DNA of 64,000 nucleotides from Hygrocybe punicea (Eukaryota; Basidiomycota; Agaricomycetes; Agaricales; Hygrophoraceae). The stretch is from the NCBI GenBank assembly GCA_963556145.1, contig OY744461.1:9124891-9188890 (forward strand). Direction: 5' to 3'. This document shows, piece after piece, positions 35,401 through 46,699 of the stretch (position 1 is the first letter of the stretch; the number at the start of each line of letters is the position of its first letter). The notes beneath the pieces were generated by a model. The model searched no databases. It had not been told where the DNA came from and saw only the letters and a program-made list of their open reading frames with translations. The translations under genes and the position numbers were made by a program.

Positions 35401-36644
35401 CCGCTGTCCCAAGTGCACCCCTGCATTTGAGTGGGACAGGAAATTAGGCCAGTGTGTCCTTGAACACATTGGCGCACATATTCTCTTTGACACTTCCATT
35501 GACCTGTCTGCCGAAGTCTGTGGCTTTTGCCTGCACCCATGTGAACTGATGACCTGTGTTTTCCACCTCCGCAAGGGGAAAGGAGCAACTGGCAGATTTC
35601 AGGTTGATCTACGTACTTCCCATTGCCCAAACCTCGTCAAGTTTGCTTATCAATCTGCCTCAACTTCATCACCAACTGCCCCTTGCACGAACGTTCCCAT
35701 TTTATGCCCACTCTGACCTGCTTTGGCTGCCACTGTCTAGCGCTACAACATGAAGATTCACTTCACCATTCAACATCCTACTGTTCCATGGAAGAACTAT
35801 GAACATCTATATGCCATTTCCTCATCTGAGTGAGCCACAATGGAGCTTATTTGGAAGAAACAATGTCACGCAAAGAAGAAGACCATGTCGAGAAGCTCAG
35901 GGCCACCTCTTTTGCAAATCTCCGAGGCACACAGTTCACGTATGGTTGTGAGGCACATTTATTTATTGATCTATCAAAAACCACATGAATTTATAAATTC
36001 ATAGCAGTGGCACCATTGAGGCCAACCTGGCTGAAAACTCAGAACCTGTGCCAGAGGTTGACACTGATGCCGAGGATGAGAATACCACCGGAACAGATGA
36101 GGAGGACTATGAACCCCCTGGGCAGCTCTCTCCAACAAAGGATACCGCATTAGTGGCCAGCAAACAGACCCAATTTACCGTTATTGCCCAGCCAACTCGC
36201 ATCGGAAGGGTCCGCAAGACTCAGGATATGGCCGAAATTCATGCTTGTATCTGTGGAACTGTGGTGAGTCAGCAGGAGGTTGAGGATGGCAATGTTGCGA
36301 AGTGTGCCAAGCAGGGTTATGAGACACAGTGGGTATGTATTCTCGGCATAATCTCTTTGCTCAGCTGATTTTCACACACACACACACACACATAGTTCCA
36401 TATGGAATGCCTTTGACTTATGTGCCAAAGGGTTGGAGGTGCGAGAATCATGTACAGCCAGTCAAGAGGGCAAGGTGGGCTTGATGTGTCTTGAATGTTT
36501 TTGAAAATGCCATTACCATAAATGGTATGCTTATGTAATATAATTACTATATATGGAAGGTATGGGGGGTGGGGGGTCTGCTCAGCTGGCTCAAAAAAAT
36601 TTACCAACCCCCGTTCACTTTTTCCAATCCCGGTACCCTCTTGG

Positions 36645-36949
36645 TTTTGTAAAGAATAATTGTTCTGTCAGAGGAACACTTTGTATGAACTCAACATATA
36701 GACAAAATATGTTCTATTTGTGTCTCCAAAGGGTCCTATACAATTTTTGTGGCAATAAGATAATTCCAGATATGGATGCCTCAGCCACCAACCCAAAGCT
36801 TCCATTAGACATGAAGGAAGGCCCTAAACACCTACCCCTTGACATGGCAGCCTGATAGGACCCTTTGGAGACACAAATAGAACATATTTTGTCTATATGT
36901 CGAGTTCATACAAAGTGTTCCTCTGACAGAACAATCATTCTTTACAAAA
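36645..36949. mobile_element. 305-bp palindromic element in the transposon's right arm
   Basis: The arms of about 100 bp read TTTTGTAAAGAATAATTGTT, then CTGTCAGAGGAACAC, and return in reverse complement ending CTTTACAAAA. It interrupts the right inverted repeat of the 30400-37203 element: the sequence resumes on either side as in the left arm (TGTTTTGTAC, then a TACTGGGATTGG-like block). No clear target duplication was found. Confidence 0.7.
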
Positions 36950-37205
36950 CATGGTGATATTCATACACAACCATACGTACACTAAAATAAAATAGATTTT
37001 CATGACAGGAATCTAGACATAAGTAACTTAAACAGATTACTCTCTTACACCTTAAGGATATATGCAGTCTGTCAGGAGAAAGCACTGTTTTCATTCTCAC
37101 ATTTTACTTTGGTGCTAATTTGGGGTCCAGGACAAACAGCGACAAGCTTGGTGCCACCGTGGATTTTTTTCAAATGGATTCCGCATCATTATGAAACGTG
37201 CTGTA

Positions 37206-37943
37206 AAGTTGCTGTCCTTGTTCCCGTCGGCAACCACTGCAAGACCTGAGCTACTTGAAGCGACCAGCAGGTCATCATTTCCAGTGGACCAACTGTTGTT
37301 GTCATTGATGAATTCCTTGATGGCATTGGAACCCGATACTGATCTTGTTAGATACCTTGCAATGAGATGTGCCCAGAGAATTTCCCTTACCTTGAGAGTA
37401 CACACGAATATGGTCATCATCGTGAATCTGAAAAGCCGCAATCGACATGTTGGTAGCTGCTTGAATGTTGAGTTGGCCTCAAGCGCCGGGGAAAAAGTTC
37501 CCTTTATGGACTGAGAAGCACAACTCTTGCCAGGATGTACTGTTCGTCGATCATTGAGAAAGTAAATATGAATCTATTGATGATGCTTCCATCAGATTTG
37601 TATGGTTTGTGTTGATTTGGTACACACCTCTTTTCCCTCATTCCACTGACTGTTGGCCAACGGCATAAACAACACGGGTTTGACGATGGAGGCTCCGTTG
37701 GACCCTCCATTCCACGACCCACCCAGATACTCGCTCTCAAGTATGCCACCATCAGAGCTTGGGTAGAACATGCCACTCCCTGGGAGTAATGACAGTGATG
37801 GAACTCTAGGGAAGGACTTTCTTCGGCCCATGGTAATTGGGTAATCCCACCAGCCACTAGCAGTGTCGACTGCAGTAGACGCGTAGTGCCAATTGGTTGT
37901 AAGGTCCCACAGCCTGCCATTCTCGATTTCCTTGCACCTCTCA
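37206..37943 (-). pseudogene. Lectin-like gene, 5' fragment
   Basis: On the minus strand, frames read RLWDLTTNWHYASTAVDTAS, then GSGMFYPSSDGGILESEYLG with GSWNGGSNGASIV, an intron, then GQLNIQAATNMSIAAFQIHD and DHIRVYSQ. After another intron they read INDNNSWSTGNDDLLVASSS and GLAVVADGNKDSNF before the TA at the transposon border. The pattern again suggests an AAL-like fucose lectin. A TGA lies just before GQLNIQ and frames change, so decay is not limited to the insertions. The upstream side abuts the 3' end of the LINE. Confidence 0.5.
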
Positions 37944-38481
37944 TTTTATTTATTTATTTTTATTTATATCCAATTAATGTCCATTGGGGCGAGCCCTATG
38001 TAGGACCTTACATGTAAGGCATATGATACTAGCTATAAATAAGGGACCTTCCCTTTCTGCGCCTCTGACTTGCAGGTGCAACTCCGATGAGGGATCCCCC
38101 TGGAGCCCCAATGCTTCCTAGTGTTGTTTTACCCACCTTGTCTGACTGAAGAGGATGCCTATATTTGCTGGAGGGGGTGGGGGTACGTGTGGTCATCTGG
38201 TAAGTGCTCGGCCACATGCGTGGGCCTGCACGATAGGCTAACGCAGACAGAAATGTAAGTATATAAATGTGTGAACAGAATGACGTTGCTCGGGGTGTGT
38301 CCGGTGGGGGGTGTAGTTGCATAATAGCGCTGTGAGGCTAGGATGCGGACCATTTGTGGTTAGACAGGTAGTGGGTGCAGTTGGGCAATGTGCTTTGGTG
38401 ACTGAGAATCATGTCTGCAAATAAAGAGGGAGGTTAGTCAGGTAGTGTAAAACGAGGTAAGTCACCGAAGGTGGAAGCTAG

Positions 38482-41400
38482 TCAGCCAGTCCACCCAATG
38501 TATTTCAGTAGCTCCTTGATGCCTTCCTTTGTGTTAAGTAGGTATTTAAGTGAGTGAGAGTTATGTCGGAGTTCTATGAATAGTAAATGTCTTGCATGGT
38601 CGTATGCTGTGCAGTCGAAGATGAAGTGATGAATGTTTTCGTCCATGGTGTTACAACTAGGGCAGGTGGGTGATGGGGATTTGTTGATCTTATACAGGTA
38701 AGAGTTTAGCAGTATGTGGCCTCTTCAGAATTGAATCAGTAAGCTGCCCTGTGATCTTTTAAAGTATTGTGTTAGTTTTATGAAATTCCATAGGGGGAAG
38801 GATGAATCGATGCGAGTGAATCAAACGTAGCGTGGAGACTGCTTCCAGTCTTCCTTCCATTGTATCTCTGTGACCTTTTTGTGGACTAGTTTAATTGTGG
38901 ACATGCCCGAGGGAAGAGTATTGTCACGTAGCCATATAGGGAGGAGATTGGTTGTGCTCATGTTTCCCTGGGTGGCCTGTTTGGCTTCTTGGTCTGCGAT
39001 CTCATTGCCTGTAACCTCGCTGTGAGCTGATATCCATCTGACAGTGAGTCTTAGCTGTGGGTTTGTGTCCTCTAGACGCGTTCTCATGTCCTGCAAAGCT
39101 TTGACTATGTATTGGCCGGCACTTGATTTGACGATGGGGTGGCCTATGATGGTAGAGCTACTGTCGACGTATAGGGATACTGAGCATGGGCGGTGTTCTT
39201 TGCTGAGTAGATGTAGCGTGAGAATGCACCCCAGCATCTTGGCTTCGGAGTTTGTGTGATTGTTGGTCAATCCTAGGTGGTATCTTAAGATTTTTGGCAT
39301 ATTGCATCCTGTTCTGTAAAGAACTGCTCCTGAGCCAACTCTGTCTTCATATGCTGAGCCGTCAGTATAGATTTTTATATCTGCCATGTCTGATTGCTCT
39401 TCTTGTAGGGACTGGTCCCTGGATCGGGCAATGCGTGTAGCTAGTGTAGGGTGTGGGGAGCTGGTCGGAGGCGTGATGGTTTCCACATTATCTGGGCTAA
39501 TGCAGTAGAGGTGGGTTAGTACGTGCAGTGGCAATTTGTGTCTGATCACAAGGTGTTTGGTGCAGGATCGGAGCGGTTTGTGTGGTGGGTGCGAGGATGG
39601 TAGCGTGGCTATTCTTATGATTGCTCGATGGCATGCCCTGTGTAATAGTACGTTAATTGGTAGAACACCCGCATGCAAATCAAGAAGATCATTGGGGGAT
39701 GAACGTAGCGCGCCTGTGATTTTTAGAGTCGCTCTGCGTTGTGCTTTGGTTAATTCCTTCAGGGCTCTGACCGAGCCTTGTTTGTTTCTGGAGCCAGGAA
39801 CTTTGTGAACCAGATGTCTGCTGCATAGGTTATTTTGGGTATCGCTACAGCGTTATATAGGCGTCGCATTAGCCTTGGGCTGACTCCTGTCTTGACCCTA
39901 GTTAACCTGCAAACTAAGGAGATCCATTTAGTGGCATTAGATAGCGTGTATTCTCGTTGTTCATGCCATCGTAGGTATTGATCAAGTATGAGGCCAAGGA
40001 ATCAATGTGATTTGGTGGGTTTGATGGTTACATTTTGTAAGATCAGATTGGGTCGGTCGATGTGGCGTTTCTGTGAGAAGTCGATTAGAGCGAATTTATT
40101 TGTTTTGAATCTGGAATTGTGCTCTTTAGACCATTCATATGCTCCGCCATTTTTGTTCATCATATTTTTGATAGCAGCATGTGTGGCCGTGAAGTTCTTG
40201 CCTTCCGAGTATAAGGCAGCATCGTCTACGAATGCAACTGCTAATTCACGAGGACCTATGGGGATGTCTAGTAAGTCAGCGTTGTAGTATAGGTAAATAA
40301 TCATAGATAGGGGATTGCCCTGTCCTATTCCATTTATGAGTCAGATGGGGTCGGAGGTATAGTCGTCGAATTTGAGGTGTGTGGTTCTGTCCGATAAGAT
40401 ATGGCCTATGAGAGAAACTAGTTGTTCCAGGATATGACATTTTCTCAAGTTGTGGAGCAGGCAATCCGTTACTGCATTGGGGAAGGCACCTTTGATGTCC
40501 AGAAAGAGTATGGTCGCCACTCTTTTATTTCTCCAGGCGTGTTTGATGTGATTGATGAGGAGATGCATGGAATCGGTGGTGGATCACCCTGGTCTGCCAC
40601 CGAAGTCGGTCGAGGGCAGGAGTGAATGCTCCTCGGTGAGTTGTACTAGGACTTCTGTCAAGATCAAGGTTAAGATTTTTGGCAGGGTGTTGAGAAGGGC
40701 GATGGGTCGATAAGCTTTGGGGATGTCATAACGTGGTTTCCCGGGTTTTCTTAACACACAGGTTGTTGAGGTTTTCCATCCATTGTAGTATGTATTGAGA
40801 TTGAAAAAGGCATTGTATATGAAAAAGAGGTGATCGATGAGGGTAGGCTTTACTTCCTTGAGAATGATATTTGGGATGCTGTCGGGACCTGGAGCCTTAA
40901 AAGGCTTGACCTTATTGATGTGACTGATGATTTGGCCCCATGAGATGGTGGGTGTGTAGGCAACTCTGTCAGGGTAGTTGTAGTCCTGTGGGACAGTGGT
41001 TGATGATGGCAGGGGAGGGAAGAAGCTTGCTGCGATATGGCCGAGTTTCCGCCATCCCCGCGGGGGTAGTCGCTGATGGGATTTGAGATACAGCGGTTGA
41101 CCAACCAGAGGTTGTAGTTGTTTGCCTCCTCTAGGAAGCTCGTCCAGTGTTCCTCCTTAGCCTTCATAATGGCGTCACCGTATTTGTTCCTGGCTTTACG
41201 ATGCGCTTCATGGATAGGATGATCAGGTAATGCTCTTTTCCTGTACAATTCAAAACTCAATTTGTTTTTCTCCTTTCTTAGGACTGATAGATCTTTGTTC
41301 CACCATTGCTTGGAGTGTGGGGTTGGTTTGGATAGGGGGATGATGTCCTTTATGGTATCTTGTATCACTTTTGTTAGGTTGATGACAGCATTGTCTAGTT

Positions 41401-41485
41401 GATGTTTGGATGTTATGTTCATTGGGTTGGGAAGGGAGCGGAGATGGCAATTTAGGGAGTCATGGAATTTGTCCCAGTCGGTCAT
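38482..41485 (-). pseudogene. LINE ORF2 part: reverse transcriptase, RNase H, C-terminal CCHC
   Basis: The reverse transcriptase is seen as VATILFLDIKGAFPNAV, GIGQGNPLSM and AVAFVDDAALYSEGK (catalytic FVDD). RNase H follows with MADIKIYTDGSAYEDRVGSG, NSEAKMLG, LYVDSSS and DQEAKQA. The end is CPSCNTMDENIHHFIFDC. The order EN-RT-RNH-CCHC is that of the fungal Tad clade. Stops at 40584-40586 (GRPG-stop-STTDS), 40341-40343 (DPI-stop-LINGIGQ), 40002-40004 (KSH-stop-FLGLILDQ) and 38821-38823 (RYV-stop-FTRID) are all TGA, at positions where Arg or Trp is expected. Confidence 0.85.
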
Positions 41486-41495
41486 GATAAAGTCA

Positions 41496-42826
41496 CATTG
41501 TCATGACCCCAAGTGTTTTTGGGTGTAATGTCATGGGTTTACCATCGGACCACGGACTTAGATATTTAAGTGCAACACTATGGATGCACACCTACACTCA
41601 TTAGTACCCATTCTATACCTTTCCACATTACGCATGCTAGTGAACAGACACAAATAGCATATATGCTTACCTTTATATCATTTATTATGGCTTCACTAGT
41701 AATGCCCAGACCTAGCCATTTATGTATGGTGCACAGAGGCACATCCCCCACTCATTAGTATTTATTATATATTTCTCTGTATTGCGCATGCAAGGAGACA
41801 AGCCCAACTAGCATTCTTACCTATATTAGCAGTAATGGATTGATTACAAATCTTGTTTACTTGTATTGATCAAAAGCGGCTCAGCTAGATAATAGGAAAT
41901 GATTAGATAAGATGTGAACAAGAGGATGATAAGATAATGATAAGATAGGATGCATCAGAGAGTGATTGTGATAGTCTGCCTACATAAAGACAATGGAGGT
42001 CTATTGTTCTGAGCAGTCCTTTGTTCTAAACAGTCCAAATGGAGATAGAGCTGATTGTTCACAGCCTCTTTGATGCCATCCATTGTTCTCATGACTCAGT
42101 CCTATTGTTCTCACTTTCCCATTGTTCTCAGTCCCCTATTGTTCTCCAACAGTATAAATAGGGCCCCCAAATTCCAGTAGTCAGTAGGATTTCCCCCCTC
42201 ACCACTCAGTAGTCACTCTCAGTTGGGTTCACACAGTGTGATCTCTCATTCTCTTAGTACTAGTAGTTACTCATTGTAGTAGCTAGTGCTTGCAATCCAG
42301 TCTAGTTCACTCTTATTCTATCATTCTCTGAGTTCCCCTTGTCATCAAGGAGAATTCACCCAGTTCACTCAGTCCAATCAATTCATTAGTCAGCATTAGT
42401 CAGCTAGATACACTTCTAGGGTTAAGGTTTCATCCTAAACAAAACAGAGTATTCAAAAGGTATTAAAGATATCCTTGAACTAGTAGCCAATGTGCATTTG
42501 AAGCTTCGGATTTAAGTCAGATATTATAATACCCAGAGATACTCTTGATTGAATAGGCCCTGTAGCCAAAACTGTCCATATTCAACTGGTGAATATTGTT
42601 ATCAGTATTCATTAGTTCATATTTTTATATTCCAGTAGTGAATATTAGTATTTTCAGTACATCACTCACCCAATTGCTATTCATACCTACTCCAAGTCTT
42701 AGTTCTTAATTGAAGAGACCTCACTATTACATTCTATTGATTCATACAGTACATATACCCACAAACCCCTTCCTGATAGGTTATTTAGATATTAGAAACC
42801 CATGAACAACAAGAAGGTACCTGAAC
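41496..42826 (+). mobile_element. 1.3-kb LTR-like insertion inside LINE ORF2
   Basis: The non-coding 1331-bp insertion is flanked by AAAGTCA on both sides (41489-41495 and 42827-42833). It starts near TGTCATGACCCCAAG. It has a TATAAATAGGG promoter-like box near 42152-42162 preceded by several CCATTGTTCTCA repeats, and shares a block with the 28.3-29.9-kb insertion in inverted orientation. It is probably a solo LTR; ends are not exactly TG..CA at the duplication. Confidence 0.6.
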
Positions 42827-42830
42827 AAAG

Positions 42831-43730
42831 TCAACTCCGGTAATTCTTGGTGAAACAAACATTCACATAATAGCATGTAGGGGTGGTTAAATGAGTTTTG
42901 GTTGGAAGGAGTATGGAGGTGAGTATCAGGATGTGATCAGAACCTGTAGGGCGTTCATTAGGTTTTGTATCGCATATGATTATGAAATCTGATGTTTTGG
43001 CTGAGCAGAAGACATTGTCAGTTTGCGTCCAATTTTTAGTTGCCATCGATTTCAGTGTGGGTAGATTTTTGGGTAGGGCCATTATCATATCGTGCTCCGT
43101 CATTGCATTTATGAGGGTACATGCCTGATCTAGGGCATCGGTGGTAAAGAGGTGGTGATTTCTTTCCTGGTCCCATAGGAGGTGGTGACGGTTAAAGTCT
43201 CCGCACCAAAGCATGTGGTCGGGGATGTTTCAGTATAGAGAGGCTGCATTGTGTCTAACGAAGGCATTTAGGAGGGTGATATTGTCGGAGTGGAGGCAGT
43301 CATTGTATATGTTGAATATGGTTAGGTTTCCATGTGGGCTTCAGATGCGTATGGTGGTGATGTCATTGGAGTTTGGGAGTTTAAGTTGTTCCCATGTGGA
43401 TGTATCTAGTTTTGAGTTAATGAAGATGACTGATCTAACAGTTGAGTTGACGTTGAATCGCGATGTGGGGTAAATGACCCGCCAGTCATGGGTAGCTTTG
43501 GTGTTGTTGTACTTATCGAAATATGGCTCCTGGAGTAGTAAAATATCGCATTTGTTGAAGATGTTCAAGTTCATGAGGTCCCATTGCGTCTTTGCGGATT
43601 TGTTGAGATTAATTTGCCAAATGTTTAAGCAGTACGGCTGGAGGTTGGGGTGTTCAGACATGAGCTGAGTGAGCGGAAGAGCTGGGTAGTTCTCTGTTAA
43701 AGGCAGATAGAGGTGATGGGGGGCGATCAC
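42831..43730 (-). pseudogene. LINE ORF2 part: apurinic-type endonuclease
   Basis: The exonuclease-endonuclease-phosphatase fold is shown by DILLLQEPYFDK (catalytic Glu), HMLWCGDFNRHHLLWDQ (Asp and Asn) and RPTGSDHILILTS (terminal SDH). The frame ends at the 1.3-kb insertion and would continue into the reverse transcriptase part across it. It nicks target DNA for target-primed reverse transcription. Confidence 0.85.
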
Positions 43731-45562
43731 CCCAGCCTTCTGGGGTGTATGAGTGTATGATGGTGGGGTTAGGGGGAGCGTGTGCGTTCGAGTGGAAGGG
43801 GAGGGTCGACTGGGTAAAGTGGGGGCATGTATCTTGGGAAAGTCTGTGTTGGCAAGGATTTGCGTGTGTGGCCATAGGTCTATGTGGGGGCGGTCATGAG
43901 TTATGTGAGTTGGGGATGTAGTGGCGTTCTTCGTAGCTTAGTGAGGGACGATATTCCTGTGTGTTGGTCGTGGGGTTGGGTGATGTTTCGATTGGGGTAA
44001 GAATTTGGGTCCATGGGTCATCTGTAGGATAGTACAGCATATGGTTTTCTATGTTATTGGAGTCTAAATCTTTGCATTTTTTAATGAACGTAGGACAGGA
44101 CCAATCCCAGCTGGTATGGCCATCTTTTCCACAGGGTGTACAGTGTGGTTTATTGCTAACAGTGCAGTCTGCAGTGCGATGGTTGTTGCCGCATGTGCCG
44201 CTGAGGGTGGGACATGATGCTGCGACGTGGTTCCAGAGCTGGCAACGTAAGCAGCGGAGAGGTTCCCTTTTACATTTGTTAGCCTTTATATGTTTGTGGC
44301 ATACGTAGAAGCCCTTAGATATAATTGAATTAGCCAATTCGGGTGAGGTAAGTGTGAATATGGCATGACCGCATGCTTGGTTTGCTGTGCATTTTTCTTT
44401 CGGTTTTATCCAGTTTGCTTTGAGTATGGAGCCCATTGGTAGGTCATTGGTTTCCTCGATTTCCCTTGGATTAACAGTGTCTTCAGTGTTGAAGGTTAGG
44501 GGGATGAAGTACGCAATGATCACATAAGACCATAGTTTTACTTCAGCACCGTGGCCGAAGTTGGTGGTAAAGTCTGTGCGATGAGTGTCAGTGAGAAGCC
44601 ATTTGATAAGTGAGTCTGTGTTTGCTTCTAGGAGTATTCCTCTATTTCTGAGTTTGGTCGCGCCTCGGAATTTTTGACCTTCTGGGGCTCCGATTCTGTT
44701 GATGGATTGGTTGGCTTTTTCAATGATGCTAGCATGGCTGATGTTTATTAGTTCAGCGTTGTGGGGTGGCTTGATGTCGAGGAGGATCTGTCGGGCTTGT
44801 AAGGCCTCTCAAGCTGATTGTTGGGTTTTTGTGGCTGGGATGGGGGGGCCTGGGCTGGTTAATTAGGACATCCTTGTACGTGGTTGAGGTGGCTTTCAGA
44901 GCAGTTGATGAATTTTGGAGTTCGTTGGTGATCTGTAAAAGTTGAGTCTTAGTGCCTTCTAGGTTGCTTACTACTTTCTTGGTAACTTTGTCTGCAATTG
45001 CGTCGATGATCAGTTCAAGGCTTTGTGCAGTGGGAGTTAGATGAGCGGTGTTTAGTCTATTGGTTAGTTGCTTGGATAGTGCCATGGCTTTGAGGTCCAA
45101 ATCCAGGTCTAGAAGAATGAGTGCAATTGATCTTATGGTATTTATTGCGTTGCAGTTTTCAGCGAAGTCGATATCCGTGGCTAGTTGGAATAGTATTCCA
45201 GATAGTGTGGATGCATCATGATTTTTGTGATCGATAGAGGGGAACTTAGCAGTGAGGAATTCCGTAGCTTCTTCTGGTGTGTCTATATCCTCGTGTTTGG
45301 TTTCTTCTTGTCTGACATCTTTCTTTTTGTGTGTGGATGAGGGTTTGGCAGTTACGGGGTCCTGGTTTGTCGATTTGGGGGCGTTTTTGCCGCTGGGTAG
45401 CGTGGATTGGCGCATATGTCTAGTGGTTGTTAGTCCTGTTGGGTATGGTGGCTCGGTGGTCTTATTTGTATGAGATATGGTGTATAGAATAGGGCCTATA
45501 GCCACAGGAGAAGAGTTCCTTATTACAGGGTCCCGAAGGGGTGCCGCGTGGTCAAGGAACAA
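43654..45562 (-). pseudogene. LINE ORF1, zinc-knuckle nucleic-acid-binding protein
   Basis: The N-terminal part (45562-44760) is Thr/Pro-rich with a coiled-coil-like segment (NTIRSIALILLDLDLDLKAM). After a frame change, the C-terminal part (44523-43894) holds CCHC knuckles CLRCQLWNHVAASC and CTPCGKDGHTSWDWSC with an irregular CGNNHRTADC between. A Pro-rich tail overlaps the start of the endonuclease region. ORF1 would package LINE RNA. Frame breaks indicate decay. Confidence 0.7.
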
Positions 45563-45580
45563 AAGACCTTTCGCCTCTCG

Positions 45581-46046
45581 TTTTAGAACGTGGCAGCGTC
45601 ACTAACGTTTGACGGGCTCTGGCAGACTCCAATGTGGCAGCGTGAGTCCACGCCTGGTAGTCGGTTGGCGATGGTGCCTGCCCGGTCTGATAGGCCTGGT
45701 GGATCTCCTCTGCTGAAGCCTGCACCGCCATACAGCGATTCTTGTTGTCCTCGTCTTCAGTATTGAGTGCGCGCTTATTGCCATACGCTGTCCATGACTG
45801 ACCTCCTGGATTCTGTACCGATATTCCAATTGCGCTGTCCTCGTCGTGCATATACTAGAGGCAACATTGGAATGGATTCGAGCTTCAAAAAAGACAGACA
45901 ACGAACCTTTGCAGAAAGATCCGCCGAAATATTTACGGTGGAGTCTACGCGGGGTGCGGAGGTGGCCAGCAGAGAATGAATCCTTCAGGAAGTGACCAGC
46001 AAACACGTTTATAGCATATGCGCCTTCCAAGTCATCACTAATGGCT
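45581..46046. other. Sequence on the 5' side of the LINE, unassigned
   Basis: A minus-strand frame of about 90 codons (45851-45581; MHDEDSAIGISVQNPGG, SAEEIHQAYQTGQAPSPTDY) abuts the LINE duplication. It may be the next upstream part of the broken lectin-like gene, but the frame does not join cleanly and no motif supports it. Confidence 0.3.
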
Positions 46047-46699
46047 AAGGTAGGTGTCATCCATAATCTGCAAAGATCACGTGCCAAGCATGACAGAGCC
46101 CAGAATGGAAGGTACACGGTCAACAAAGCCAATAAACGTGCTTTTACCAAGATTAGGATCAATTTTAACTAAAAGCTCTCCTGTCAATCTTAGATATATA
46201 CATATGTCACGTATATATCAATTTATTTTCAAAAAATATCACAATCTCCATAACTAGTTCACTGAACTATAGTAATCCCCTCTGTAGTTGTGTGCCTCAT
46301 GCCATAAAAAAAGTGGAGAGCACTATCCTCCATTGATAATCTCCAGATATGGTCAAAAACAAAAATCTAACAATCTAACAAGGTAGAGAAGGAATAATAA
46401 TGAGGCCAGGGATTCCGACAAAAAGAAAGTATGCCTTGATTTTCAATAACATACGCAAACAAAGCGACTCAAAGCCTTGCAAATCAAACTCCTCAGCACA
46501 GACATCACTGATTGCTGCAAAAACTTGGGATCTCACCCTTAGTAATATCTAAAACACTTCTCAGGAAGTTAATTTTTGTATTTCCTCCTAGATGTCTTGC
46601 AAATCGAATTCCGGAGTCATTCTTTCCTCATTTGATTGTGCATTGTCACAAAAAGATCACATCATGTGATCTTTGCAGATTATGGATGACACCTACCTT
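46047..46699. mobile_element. 653-bp element with perfect 34-bp inverted repeats
   Basis: AAGGTAGGTGTCATCCATAA and the following 14 bases (46047-46080) return as an exact reverse complement at 46666-46699. The inside is AT-rich and non-coding. No duplication is evident outside the repeats, so it may be a degenerate MITE or a rearranged end. Confidence 0.6.

Larger units (their letters stand above)
30951..36430 (+). pseudogene. Large DDE-type transposase with zinc fingers and PHD-like end
   Basis: In order: a Cys/His finger (CPDCKEMINVGTAGPPGLQQ, then HQGKSKC), an acidic linker, ECKHSISTHKSCRIC, LERMKA up to 31617, a MITE, then VHENAPHIFQPISGLHKII and the DDE region. The core shows MLDEIKVE, GICQEHGHTLGLEFCS, GDDDLTADKDYKHVFKRLRN and GTDHLEVSFGIYQTM. 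Downstream are INPASWKGDVRVST, C/H-rich segments (EVCGFCLHP, KKIHFTIQHP-like) and a C-terminal PHD-like finger (CICGTVVSQQEVEDG, then KCAKQGYETQW/FHMECL). Removing the MITE rejoins the frame exactly. A frame shift near 33055-33070 separates WDDK from GICQEHG, and further breaks follow after 34245. DYKHVFKRLRN resembles the P/THAP9-type signature; the superfamily is not settled. Confidence 0.6.
30400..37203. mobile_element. 6.8-kb DNA transposon inserted in the lectin-like gene
   Basis: Inverted repeats of about 266 bp start with CAG(TG/CA)CGTTTCATAATG at both ends, and TA lies immediately outside each (30398-30399 and 37204-37205). It encodes one long transposase gene on the plus strand, now broken. 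Three smaller palindromic elements are nested inside. The two lectin-like pieces on either side read in the same direction, which supports insertion into that gene. The superfamily is not certain. TA duplication and CAGT ends would fit Tc1/mariner-like termini, but the transposase does not look like Tc1. Confidence 0.75.
37944..45567 (-). mobile_element. Tad-like LINE (non-LTR retrotransposon)
   Basis: A minus-strand element with ORF1 (zinc knuckles) and ORF2 (endonuclease, reverse transcriptase, RNase H, terminal CCHC). It ends in a TAAATAAA-type A-rich tail at about 37945-37960. Its ends are flanked by an imperfect direct repeat, CCTTGCACCTCTC at 37931-37943 and CCTTTCGCCTCTC at 45568-45580 (11 of 13 identical), the expected kind of duplication. 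A 1331-bp insertion splits ORF2. Several TGA stops show it is dead. Confidence 0.85.

Noticed and set aside
45581..45851. A seamless fusion of the frame at 45851-45581 with the lectin-like piece at 37943 after removing the LINE
   Set aside because: The nucleotide duplication supports the insertion, but the two frames do not match across the junction (a TAA intervenes), so a joined protein is not claimed.
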